Origin: Streptomyces sp. NRRL B-24484
GTDB taxonomy: Bacteria; Actinomycetota; Actinomycetes; Streptomycetales; Streptomycetaceae
DNA length: 64,000 bases
Reading direction: 5' to 3'
Assembly (NCBI RefSeq): GCF_000717715.1
Contig: NZ_JOAI01000003.1
Location: 124,001 to 188,000, forward strand
A model generated the notes under the pieces. It had not been told where the DNA came from. It saw only the letters and a program-made list of their open reading frames with translations, and made no database searches. The position numbers and the translations under genes are program-made. Position 1 is the first letter of the stretch. Each line of letters begins with the position of its first letter. This document shows positions 8,100 through 15,339 of the stretch, piece after piece.

Positions 8100-9536
8100 T
8101 CACTGGATCTTCAGCGCCAGCGCCGGGCACCGGTCGACCGCTCGGGCCGCCTGCTGCAGCAGCTCCGGCGGGACGGGCATGACCCCGGCGGCGGGGAAGC
8201 CGTCCGCCTCCAGGCTGATCACCTCGGGCAGGACGCTGGTGCACAGGCCGTGCGCCTCGCAGAGGGTCCAGTCGACGACGATCGTGCCGGCGCTCTCCAT
8301 GACCGGCATGGGGAGCACGTCCTGGACGGGCCGGCCGCAGCCGTACTGGAAGGTGTGCATCTGCAGGTCCTCGTCGAAGACCTCCAGCGCCGAGGCCACG
8401 AACCGGGAGGCCGCGTCCGGGTGGCTGCACGCCCCCCGGCCGGTGACCGCCTTCATACGGGACTCGACGGCCTCCAGGGCGGGTCGTCCGCCGCCCTTCA
8501 CCACCGCCTCCAGTTCCTTCACCAGGGCCGGCAGACCGAGGTAGCAGGGCCCGCACTGGCCCGCCGTCTCGTCGGCCAGCCAGCGGGCGACCCGGAGGAC
8601 CTCGCCGAGCGGGCAGGTGGTGTTCGGCAGCGGCAGGAGCGCACCGGCGCCCAGTGCCCCGCCGAGGCTCTGCAGGGACTGCCGCGACACCGTCGCCCGG
8701 CCGGCGGCTTCAGGGCTGAGCCACTTGCCGTGGTAGCCGCCGGTCAGCACGCCCTGGCCGATCTCCAGGTCGAACAGTGCGAGCAGTTGCGGGAGCGGGA
8801 CGCCGAGCGGGGTCTCCACCACCTGGCGGCCGGCCAGGGTCAGCAGGACCGTCCCGGGCTCCGACGGGGTCCCTGACTCGCGGTAGGGCAGGGCCCCCAG
8901 CCGGGCGGCGACCGCGAGCTGCGCGTAGGTCTCGGCGTTGGAGAGCAGCGTGGGCAGGCCGCGCACGCCGCTGTCGCTCGTCCGGACCTTGCCGCCGCGC
9001 GGCAGGGCGATCCCGCTGGTGATGCCGCGGGCCAGCGAGCTGCCCTCGCCCGAGACGAACCGCTCCGGCAGCCGGGCGACGTTGACCGGCACCCGGGTCG
9101 ACCGGCGCTCGGCCAGCGCCCGGCGCAGCGACTGCTCGGTGTCGGCGCGGGTGACCCCGAGCACCACCTGCTCGGCGTCCAGGGCCTCGGCTGCCAGCAG
9201 GGCCCCGTCCACGACGAGGTGGGGGGTGCGCAGCAGCAGGGCCGCGTCCTTGAGACAACTCGGTTCTCCTTCCGTTCCGTTGACCACCACGACCGGGCTG
9301 GTGCGGCGCCGGGCGGCCGCCTTGACGACGGCCCGGAGCTTCCTCGCGAACGGGAAGCCGGCGCCGCCGCGACCCCGCAGGTCGACGTTCTCGGCGAGGT
9401 CGGCGAGGTCCTCGGCCTTCATCGGGGACAGCCGGCCGTGGACGACCAGGTGCTCGCGGTAGTCCAGCTGCTCGGCGTGCTCGAGGCCGGCGAAGAGGAC
9501 GGGCCGGCCGAGCCAGGCGATCGGCGCGCCGCTCAT
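8100..9536 (-). CDS. NuoF-like NADH-binding flavoprotein fused to 3Fe-4S ferredoxin
   Basis: A 478-residue protein. The FMN/NADH-binding core has LRGRGGAGFPFARKL (residues 53-67) and VVVNGTEGEPSCLKDAALL, followed by an SLBB-like part. The iron-sulfur region has QCGPC (C328, C331) and GRGACSHPDAASRFV (C370). The Ala at the position of the usual first Cys of CGxCxxC leaves three obvious ligands rather than four. The last 60 residues form a ferredoxin: C426-x5-C432 and C470-Pro, a 3Fe-4S pattern. ATG 9536 overlaps the upstream stop by 4 nt. It is a soluble electron hub, probably passing electrons between NAD(P)H and the adjoining bis-heme membrane protein. Confidence 0.9.
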   Translation of the reverse strand: MSGAPIAWLGRPVLFAGLEHAEQLDYREHLVVHGRLSPMKAEDLADLAENVDLRGRGGAGFPFARKLRAVVKAAARRRTSPVVVVNGTEGEPSCLKDAALLLRTPHLVVDGALLAAEALDAEQVVLGVTRADTEQSLRRALAERRSTRVPVNVARLPERFVSGEGSSLARGITSGIALPRGGKVRTSDSGVRGLPTLLSNAETYAQLAVAARLGALPYRESGTPSEPGTVLLTLAGRQVVETPLGVPLPQLLALFDLEIGQGVLTGGYHGKWLSPEAAGRATVSRQSLQSLGGALGAGALLPLPNTTCPLGEVLRVARWLADETAGQCGPCYLGLPALVKELEAVVKGGGRPALEAVESRMKAVTGRGACSHPDAASRFVASALEVFDEDLQMHTFQYGCGRPVQDVLPMPVMESAGTIVVDWTLCEAHGLCTSVLPEVISLEADGFPAAGVMPVPPELLQQAARAVDRCPALALKIQ

Positions 9537-10378
9537 CCGTCCTGCCTCCGTCGTCCGGTGCCGGCGCCGACCGGCGGCCGCGCGGCCGTGTCGGGGCGGA
9601 CGGCGGTGGCCGGGCGGCGCGGGGCGCCGCGGTCCTGGAAGGCCATCCGCAGCCCGAGGGCCACGATCACGCCGACCACGGCCACGCAGTACATGACGGT
9701 GATGTAGGTGGCGGGCAGCCGGCCCGCGTTGAGTCCGTGGACCAGGCCGGCGCCCCAGGCCGGGTAGGCGAGGACGTGGACGATCCGCCAGCGCCGCGAG
9801 TCGCCGGTGCGGGCCAGCAGGCCGCGGGCGGCGCCGGCGAGTGCGACCGCGAGGAGCACGTAGCCGGAGAGCACGCCGAGGCCGTAGAGCACCGGCTTCT
9901 GCGGGTCGGCGAAGGGGACGAAGGCGCCGAGCGGGCCGATCTGGTCCTGGATCAGGTTCATCCACACGTGCAGGACGAGGAAGACCACGCCGCTGATGCC
10001 CATCACCCGGTGGATCGCCTGGGCGGCGAGCCGGTGGACGGGGTACAGCAGCAGCCGGTCGGTCGCGGCCAGCCCCCAGAGCACGGCGGAGGTGAACGAC
10101 ACCAGGGCGAGCACCCCGGCGGCGATGCCGAGGAAGGCCTGCAGTGCGCCGTTGACGGCGACGGCCGTGAGGCCGAGGCCCGCCGCCAGCACGGGGAGGA
10201 ACGACCAGACCGAACGGGGCTGCCGGCCCTCGGGCCGGTCCGCCGCGGCCGCGGCGGGTGCCTGCTCGCTGCGCGCGGCCCGGTCCGACCGGTTCGCCTG
10301 GCGTGTTCGGGCCGCGCGGCCCGCACGCGCCGGCCCTGCCGCCGAATGCCAGGATCGGCGTCCTTGACCTGTCAACAT
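9533..10378 (-). CDS. Ferric-reductase-like transmembrane cytochrome b protein
   Basis: A 281-residue membrane protein with about six hydrophobic segments after a 55-residue basic, Ala-rich cytoplasmic leader. Four His residues stand in two helices as H123/H137 (HRVMGISGVVFLVLH) and H201/H214 (HVLAYPAWGAGLVH). That 13-14 spacing ligates two stacked hemes across the membrane in FRE/YedZ-type proteins. It has no C-terminal FAD/NAD domain, so electrons must come from a partner. The NuoF-ferredoxin fusion is coupled directly behind it by ATGA. GGAGGG precedes ATG 10378. Confidence 0.88.
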   Translation of the reverse strand: MLTGQGRRSWHSAAGPARAGRAARTRQANRSDRAARSEQAPAAAAADRPEGRQPRSVWSFLPVLAAGLGLTAVAVNGALQAFLGIAAGVLALVSFTSAVLWGLAATDRLLLYPVHRLAAQAIHRVMGISGVVFLVLHVWMNLIQDQIGPLGAFVPFADPQKPVLYGLGVLSGYVLLAVALAGAARGLLARTGDSRRWRIVHVLAYPAWGAGLVHGLNAGRLPATYITVMYCVAVVGVIVALGLRMAFQDRGAPRRPATAVRPDTAARPPVGAGTGRRRQDG

Positions 10379-10505
10379 CGCTGAGCCCTCCGGCTGTGTC
10401 CTTGCTCTGCTCGAATGGCGCCCGGTCCCGCCGGGCCGGCCGCGCGAGGGGTCGCGGCCCGGGCCGTCCGGGGCGGCCCGTGCGGCCGGCCCGGCGGCCC
10501 GAAGG

Positions 10506-11891
10506 TCAGCCGCAGCGGCGGCCCTCGTTGATGCAACTCACCATCTGGTCCAGCAGGTTGCGGTTCATCACGTTGATGAAGTCACCGTGGTCGGTGATCG
10601 GGTTGTGGAGCTGCTCGGGGAAGCTGTCCACGGCGAACTTGGCGCCGGACGGCACGTCGTAGGCGACGCGCTGGACGAGCTGGGGGATGGCGCGGAAGTT
10701 CCGCGGGCAGCTGCCGTTCTTGGAGAAGGCGGTGTGGGTGCGGTGGTTGGCGCTGTCGATGTTCTTGCCGTCCCAGCAGTCGGGGAACTTCAGCGTCCGC
10801 ACGACCCGGCTGCCGCTCGGGCAGATCGGGTACTTGTCGGCGAGCTGGCGGTCCTCGAAGCCGGTGCAGCTCCAGGAGGCGTGGGCGTTGGCCGGGCCGT
10901 TGGTGAGGGCCTTGGCGTCGCCGGTGATGATCCGCAGGAAGCGGGTCATCGGCTGGACGCGGTTGCCGGTGGCGGAGCTGTAGGTGATGCCGACCTCGGC
11001 GGGCTGCAGGATGCGTCCGACGTTCTTGTCCTTGCCGCCGCCCGGTGCCTTGGCGTCCTTGTCGTTGGTGCCGTCGAGGACCCGCAGCACGGGCCAGTAG
11101 TAGGCCGACTGGTCGCCGTTGGAGCAGGTGGTGCCGGCGTTGGCGAGCTTCCCGTTGGAGGAGAAGCCGTCGGTGATGCGGTTGCCGACGTAGTCGTGCA
11201 TGTGGTGGGCGCCGTTGCTGACGCCGGGCGCGACGATGACGTTGTCGGGGTTGAGGTGGCGGTTCTCGTTGCGGCCGCAGCGCGAGGTGAAGGTGCCGGT
11301 GGCGGGGCCGTTGCGGGCGGGCCGGGCGGTGTTCGGGGCGACGTTGCGGATGTCGACGAAGCCGCGGCCGGGGCCGGACTTCGAGCTGCCGGAGTTCTTG
11401 CTCTGGGCGGCGACGCTCTGCGCGTCGTTGGCGTAGTCCTTGGTGGACGCGTCGACCACCAGGTCCTTGCGGATCGCGCAGTTCGCCAGGCCGGAGGTGT
11501 CCTGCGGCAGGCCGGAGTCCTTGCCGGCGCTCGCGGCGAGCTTGCGGAGGGTGTCGGACCGCTTGGCGGCCAGGTCGCCCATGACCCGCTTCTCACCGCC
11601 TCCGCCGCCGGGCTCGGAGAGGCTGCGGTAGGCGTCCGCGACCTGAACGTCGAGGTCGGCGAGGTCACGGTCGACGTCGGCGCGGGCGGCGTCCGGCACC
11701 GCGGTCAGGCCGAGTCCGACGTCGGCGCAGGCGACGGTGCCCAGCTGGGCGTTGGCCTGTTGCGACCTGGACGGGCGCTGCCCGGCGAACGCGGCCGCGG
11801 CGACGACCGAGGCGCCGCCGACCGCCAGTACGCCGGCGAGCAGCAGGGCCAGCATTCTCCGCCCGGCCTTATCACGTTTGTGAGTCCTCAT
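10506..11891 (-). CDS. Secreted DUF1996 domain protein
   Basis: A 461-residue exported protein with signal peptide RRMLALLLAGVLAVGGASVVAAAAFA. An actinobacterial helical N-terminal part of about 150 residues precedes the DUF1996 domain, which starts at FTSRCGRNENRHLNPDNVIV. Conserved features are APGVSNGAHHMHDYVGN, SAYYWPVLRVLDG, the W-S-C-T-G-F-E-D block, FPDCWDGKNIDSANHRTH and a final NPITDHGDFINVMN. Paired Cys residues suggest disulfides. Function is unknown; the domain is found in secreted fungal and actinobacterial proteins. It starts at ATG 11891, 70 bp from the DUF4142 gene stop, probably in one transcript. Confidence 0.88.
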   Translation of the reverse strand: MRTHKRDKAGRRMLALLLAGVLAVGGASVVAAAAFAGQRPSRSQQANAQLGTVACADVGLGLTAVPDAARADVDRDLADLDVQVADAYRSLSEPGGGGGEKRVMGDLAAKRSDTLRKLAASAGKDSGLPQDTSGLANCAIRKDLVVDASTKDYANDAQSVAAQSKNSGSSKSGPGRGFVDIRNVAPNTARPARNGPATGTFTSRCGRNENRHLNPDNVIVAPGVSNGAHHMHDYVGNRITDGFSSNGKLANAGTTCSNGDQSAYYWPVLRVLDGTNDKDAKAPGGGKDKNVGRILQPAEVGITYSSATGNRVQPMTRFLRIITGDAKALTNGPANAHASWSCTGFEDRQLADKYPICPSGSRVVRTLKFPDCWDGKNIDSANHRTHTAFSKNGSCPRNFRAIPQLVQRVAYDVPSGAKFAVDSFPEQLHNPITDHGDFINVMNRNLLDQMVSCINEGRRCG

Positions 11892-11961
11892 GTTCGCACT
11901 CTCGATAGTCGTGGACAGGGTATTTTCTGCACGGGTCCGGCGTTCGCGGATCACCGCTCCG

Positions 11962-12681
11962 TCAGCGCTGACCGGCCGGTTTCGGGCTCGGCGAGGCGGA
12001 TCCCGCGGGCAGCGCGGAAAGTCCGCCGTAATTGACCAGTCGGGTGTCCTCGAGAACCGTCATGTGGTCGAGCACCGTGGAATTCGCCACGGTCGCGAGG
12101 TCCCGGACGGTGGAGTTCTGGGTACTGGCCCGAACCTGCGCGACGACGGCGAAGACCTGGCCGTGGGCGCTGCGCACGATGTTGGCGAAGAGCCGGTCGA
12201 ACTCGGCGCCCTGGGCCGCGTCCAGCTGCTGCAGCCAGCCCTTCTGCTGGTCGTTCGGTTCGCTGGGGACGTCCAGGCCGAGGGTCGCGGCCGCCTCCAG
12301 GTCGGCCCGGTCGAGCGCGGTGTGCCCGTCGACCAGGTGCTGGCCGGCGGTCTTGACCTCCGGCGAGCCGCCCTTGGCCAGGGCCATCCTGCCTGCGGGG
12401 ATCTCCCAGAGTCCGGCCAGCCGGACGCGTTTGACGAAGTCCCGGTCGAGCGCCGTCAGCGGACCGGTCGCGGTCTGCGTCGTCGTTCCCAACGACGGCC
12501 CGCCCGCCTGCGGTGTCCGGTACGAGCCCGCCGACTTCACGACGGGGACGACCAGGGCCGTCACCGTGGACATCATGGCCACGATGATCGCCAGGGTGGC
12601 GAACGACCGCGGAAGGCGGCTCACCCTGGGCAGGCCGTAGGCGCCTTTCCCGGGTCCGCGTTTCTTCCTGGAAGATGACAT
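11962..12681 (-). CDS. DUF4142 domain protein, membrane-anchored
   Basis: A 239-residue protein with a basic N-terminus, a membrane segment (FATLAIIVAMMSTVTALVVPVV) and a DUF4142 helical domain. The domain begins PLTALDRDFVKRVRLAGLWEIP and carries the conserved KTAGQHLVDGHTALDRADL core, where two His residues could bind metal. A Ser/Pro/Lys tail follows. DUF4142 is a ferritin-like four-helix fold of unknown role, found in many envelope proteins. It probably heads the minus-strand run that continues into DUF1996 and the redox genes. Confidence 0.87.
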   Translation of the reverse strand: MSSSRKKRGPGKGAYGLPRVSRLPRSFATLAIIVAMMSTVTALVVPVVKSAGSYRTPQAGGPSLGTTTQTATGPLTALDRDFVKRVRLAGLWEIPAGRMALAKGGSPEVKTAGQHLVDGHTALDRADLEAAATLGLDVPSEPNDQQKGWLQQLDAAQGAEFDRLFANIVRSAHGQVFAVVAQVRASTQNSTVRDLATVANSTVLDHMTVLEDTRLVNYGGLSALPAGSASPSPKPAGQR

Positions 12682-12884
12682 CGGTTTCCTATCACGCCGG
12701 AATGGGTGATCGCACCGGCTGCCGCCGGAATTCTCTTCGGACGGGCCCGGCGGCCGCGGTGAAAACCCTACGGATCGCGGGGGCGTCCGTCGGGAATTTC
12801 ATCAACAATGGACAGTTTCTTCGAGCGTCCGCGGATTCCGGTCTCAGGTCACGGAATTGCGGGACGGTCGGTGGCGGGCAGCAC

Positions 12885-13655
12885 TCAGCGGCTGCTGCGG
12901 CGGACGTCCTGGCGGGGGCCGAACGTCCGGTGCGGGGGCAGTTCCTCCGCTCTGCGGCGCAGCCTGGCGCACTCGGAGGCCGTGCCGTGGATCTTCAGTG
13001 CCAGCAGGATCTCGAAGCGGGCCTGCGAGGTGCGCAGGCTGCTGCCGAAGATCCGCTCCAGCTTGCGCAGGCGGTACCGGACGGTCTGCGGGTGGATCCG
13101 CAGCAGCACCGCCGCCTCGGTGGCGCCGCCGCCCTCCAGCCAGGCGAGCAGGGTCTGCTCCATCCGTTCGCGCTGGCGCGGCGTCAGGTCGTTGAGCCGG
13201 CCGAGCCACTTGGCCGACAGACGGCCGGCCAGCAGCGGGTCCTGGAGGAGGAGCACCTCGGCCAGGTGGTCCTCGACGAAGAGGAGTTCGCCGTGGCCGT
13301 CCGGCCACTGCGGCGTCAGGGCGAGCAGGGTGCGGGCCCAGCGCAGCGAGGCCCCGGCGTCGGACCGGTTGACCACCGGGCCGACCACGGCCGCCCGGCC
13401 CTGCAGCCAGCGGGAGAGGACCCGGCGGACGCCCGGCGTGGGGTCGGGGATCAGCAGGTAGGGCTCGGGGCCGTGCAGGTAGGCGACGACCTTGGCGGTG
13501 GACAGTCCCGGCGGGGGCGGTCCCGGTACGGCGGACAGGGCGACCGCCTGGGCGACTCCGGGGCCGGCCTGCAGCCGGGGCTTGCCGGCGGGCTCGGACG
13601 GGCCGCGCCGGACGATTTCGCCGCGGCCGCCGCCGGGCAGGGTCAGCGAATCCAT
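12885..13655 (-). CDS. PucR-type helix-turn-helix regulator, short form
   Basis: A 256-residue regulator. The C-terminus has LNDLTPRQRERMEQTLLAWLEGG, then EAAVLLRIHPQTVRYRLRKLERIFG, the PucR/CdaR-type HTH (HTH_30) with the standard RLRKLE recognition helix. The central part (VVAYLHGPEPYLLIPD, SLRWARTLLALTP) is the degenerate GGDEF-like middle domain. The usual N-terminal sensor domain of about 400-residue relatives is missing. Upstream sequence shows no protein-like continuation. ATG 13655 has GAAGGGG at good spacing. It is divergent from the LysR gene and may control the envelope redox genes, an inference from position only. Confidence 0.82.
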   Translation of the reverse strand: MDSLTLPGGGRGEIVRRGPSEPAGKPRLQAGPGVAQAVALSAVPGPPPPGLSTAKVVAYLHGPEPYLLIPDPTPGVRRVLSRWLQGRAAVVGPVVNRSDAGASLRWARTLLALTPQWPDGHGELLFVEDHLAEVLLLQDPLLAGRLSAKWLGRLNDLTPRQRERMEQTLLAWLEGGGATEAAVLLRIHPQTVRYRLRKLERIFGSSLRTSQARFEILLALKIHGTASECARLRRRAEELPPHRTFGPRQDVRRSSR

Positions 13656-14168
13656 TGCGACCCCTTCCACGGCCCGCCGGAGCTGCACCGCGGGGGACGG
13701 TCGCCGGGCTTCGCGGTTCCGGCGCGACGGCCGGACGGGGCGGGCGTCCGGCGCACGGGGGCGCCGGACGGGGCTGACGCCCGCCGCACGGTTGTGCAGG
13801 ACGGGGAATGCACTGCCGGTCGACCGCTGGGGCAAGCGTGCACCGGACCACCTCCCGGGGAGAACTGCCGGCCACGGGCGGGCCGGTCACCTGGAAAGAG
13901 GGCGGGATCGAGGTTTCGTCCCGCGCCTTTGCCAATCCTTTACCATTCGCCGGCTGCGGACCCCCGGGGCGGCCGGGTGGCCCCCGGACGGCCCGACCCC
14001 TCGTCAACCCGGGTGCGGGGCACGGAGAACGGGCGCACACGACCTGTTGATCTTGCAGGTGAACCGCCTGTGACACGGGCCCGGTGCACGGTACATTGCC
14101 GTACCGGCCGGGCCCGCGGGGCGCCGCGCCGGCCCCTGTGTCCCAACCCTCCGGACGCGAGCGAGGCC
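13656..14168. other. Divergent regulatory region between PucR-type and LysR genes
   Basis: About 510 bp with no credible gene. It should hold both divergent promoters. A dyad lies at its right end (see 14089-14106). The rest is Arg/Pro-coding GC-rich sequence with no clear hairpin. Confidence 0.5.
14089..14106. promoter_or_regulatory. Dyad CGGTAC-N6-GTACCG upstream of LysR gene
   Basis: Perfect 6-bp inverted repeat around ATTGCC, ending 62 bp before the LysR start. LysR proteins usually bind imperfect dyads with a T-N11-A core near their own promoter. This one is close (T-N10-A), so it is a candidate autoregulatory site only. Confidence 0.4.
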
Positions 14169-15077
14169 ATGATGCGACTGAACCTCAATCAACTGGCGGT
14201 TTTCGCGAAGGTCATCGAGTGCGGGGGATTCTCGGCCGCCGCACAAGTCCTGTTCCTGAGCCAGTCCTCCGTGTCGAAACAGGTGCAGAACCTGGAGATA
14301 GCCCTGCGGACGCAGCTGGTCGACCGCTCGGGCCCGAAGATCCGCCCCACCCTGGCCGGCGAGGTCCTGCTGGCGCAGAGCAAGGAGGTGCTCGCCGTCG
14401 CCGACCACGCCGTCGAGGCCGTCCAGGCGGCGGCGCTGCTGCGGACGGAGCCCCTGGTCATCGGCAGTACCAGCACCGTCAGCGGCCAGTTCCTGCCGTC
14501 CGTCCTGCGGGAGTTGCGGCGCCGCGAGCCGGCCGCCCAGTTCAGCCTCGCCATCGGCACCGCCGACCAGCTCGCCGAGGCACTGGAGGAGGGCCGGACG
14601 GGCATCGGGCTGAGCGGCGGCCCGCTGCCGTCCGGCCGGTACCGCTCCGAGCGGCTCGCCGAGGACGACATGCTGCTGGTCTGCCCGGCCGACCACCCGC
14701 TCGCGGGCCGGACCGTCACCCCCGCCGATCTGTCGGACGAGACCTTCCTGCTGCGCGAGTGCGGCTCGCAGACCCGCCGCCAGCTCACCGACCTGCTGCA
14801 CACCTGGGAGCTCACCGGCGCCCGCACCCTCGACCTGTGGGGCACCGAGGGCGTCAAGGAGGCCGCACGGATCGGCCTCGGCGTCGGGCTGGTGCCGCGC
14901 TGCGCCGTCCGGCTGGAACTCCGGCACCGCGTGCTCGCCGAACTCCGGATCCGCCCGGCGCCCGAACGCCGCGCCGTGCTGGTCAGCTGGACGCTGGCCC
15001 GCCCGCTCACCGCCTACGAGCAGCTGCTGCTCCCGCTCCTGCGGGACGTCGCGGGCACGGCGGCCAGGGCGGCGTGA
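14169..15077 (+). CDS. LysR family transcriptional regulator
   Basis: A 302-residue LTTR. The N-terminal winged HTH opens LNLNQLAVFAKVIECGGFSA and carries AAQVLFLSQSSVSKQVQNLE. The effector domain begins near residue 90 (LVIGSTSTVSGQFLPSVLRE) and has the usual pocket elements RLAEDDMLLVCPADHPLAGR and GLGVGLVPRCAV. Start ATG 14169 is followed at once by a second ATG. The effector is unknown. The copper genes begin 56 bp beyond its stop, but they look like a separate unit, so LysR control of them is only possible. Confidence 0.9.
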   Translation: MMRLNLNQLAVFAKVIECGGFSAAAQVLFLSQSSVSKQVQNLEIALRTQLVDRSGPKIRPTLAGEVLLAQSKEVLAVADHAVEAVQAAALLRTEPLVIGSTSTVSGQFLPSVLRELRRREPAAQFSLAIGTADQLAEALEEGRTGIGLSGGPLPSGRYRSERLAEDDMLLVCPADHPLAGRTVTPADLSDETFLLRECGSQTRRQLTDLLHTWELTGARTLDLWGTEGVKEAARIGLGVGLVPRCAVRLELRHRVLAELRIRPAPERRAVLVSWTLARPLTAYEQLLLPLLRDVAGTAARAA

Positions 15078-15132
15078 CGGACGGGGCGGGCGGACCGGGA
15101 ACCCGGCGCCCCCGCGCCCCGACTGCTGAGGG

Positions 15133-15339
15133 GTGGAGACAACGGAGCCGGACATCCGGCCGCATCGTGTTCTGACGGGCTTCGCGCTGCTGCTCGTCCT
15201 CGTGTTCGCCGGGGCGTTCGCCCTGGGCAGGGCCGTCGGGCCGGTCGCACCGGGACTGCGGCCGGCCACCGGCGGCACGCCCGTCCCCGGCCACCCCGGG
15301 GACGGCATGCCGGGCCACGGGCAGGGGGCCGCCCGGTGA
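15133..15339 (+). CDS. Small single-pass membrane protein with His/Met-rich tail
   Basis: A 68-residue product with one membrane helix (VLTGFALLLVLVFAGAFALG) and an extracytoplasmic tail ending GHPGDGMPGHGQG. Its alternating His and Met residues suit Cu(I) binding. It begins with GTG at 15133 and overlaps the P-type ATPase start by 4 nt (GTGA), so the two are coupled. Such miniproteins precede CopA-type ATPases in several actinomycetes; a copper hand-off or pump-modulating role is inferred. Too short for confident family assignment. Confidence 0.75.
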   Translation: METTEPDIRPHRVLTGFALLLVLVFAGAFALGRAVGPVAPGLRPATGGTPVPGHPGDGMPGHGQGAAR

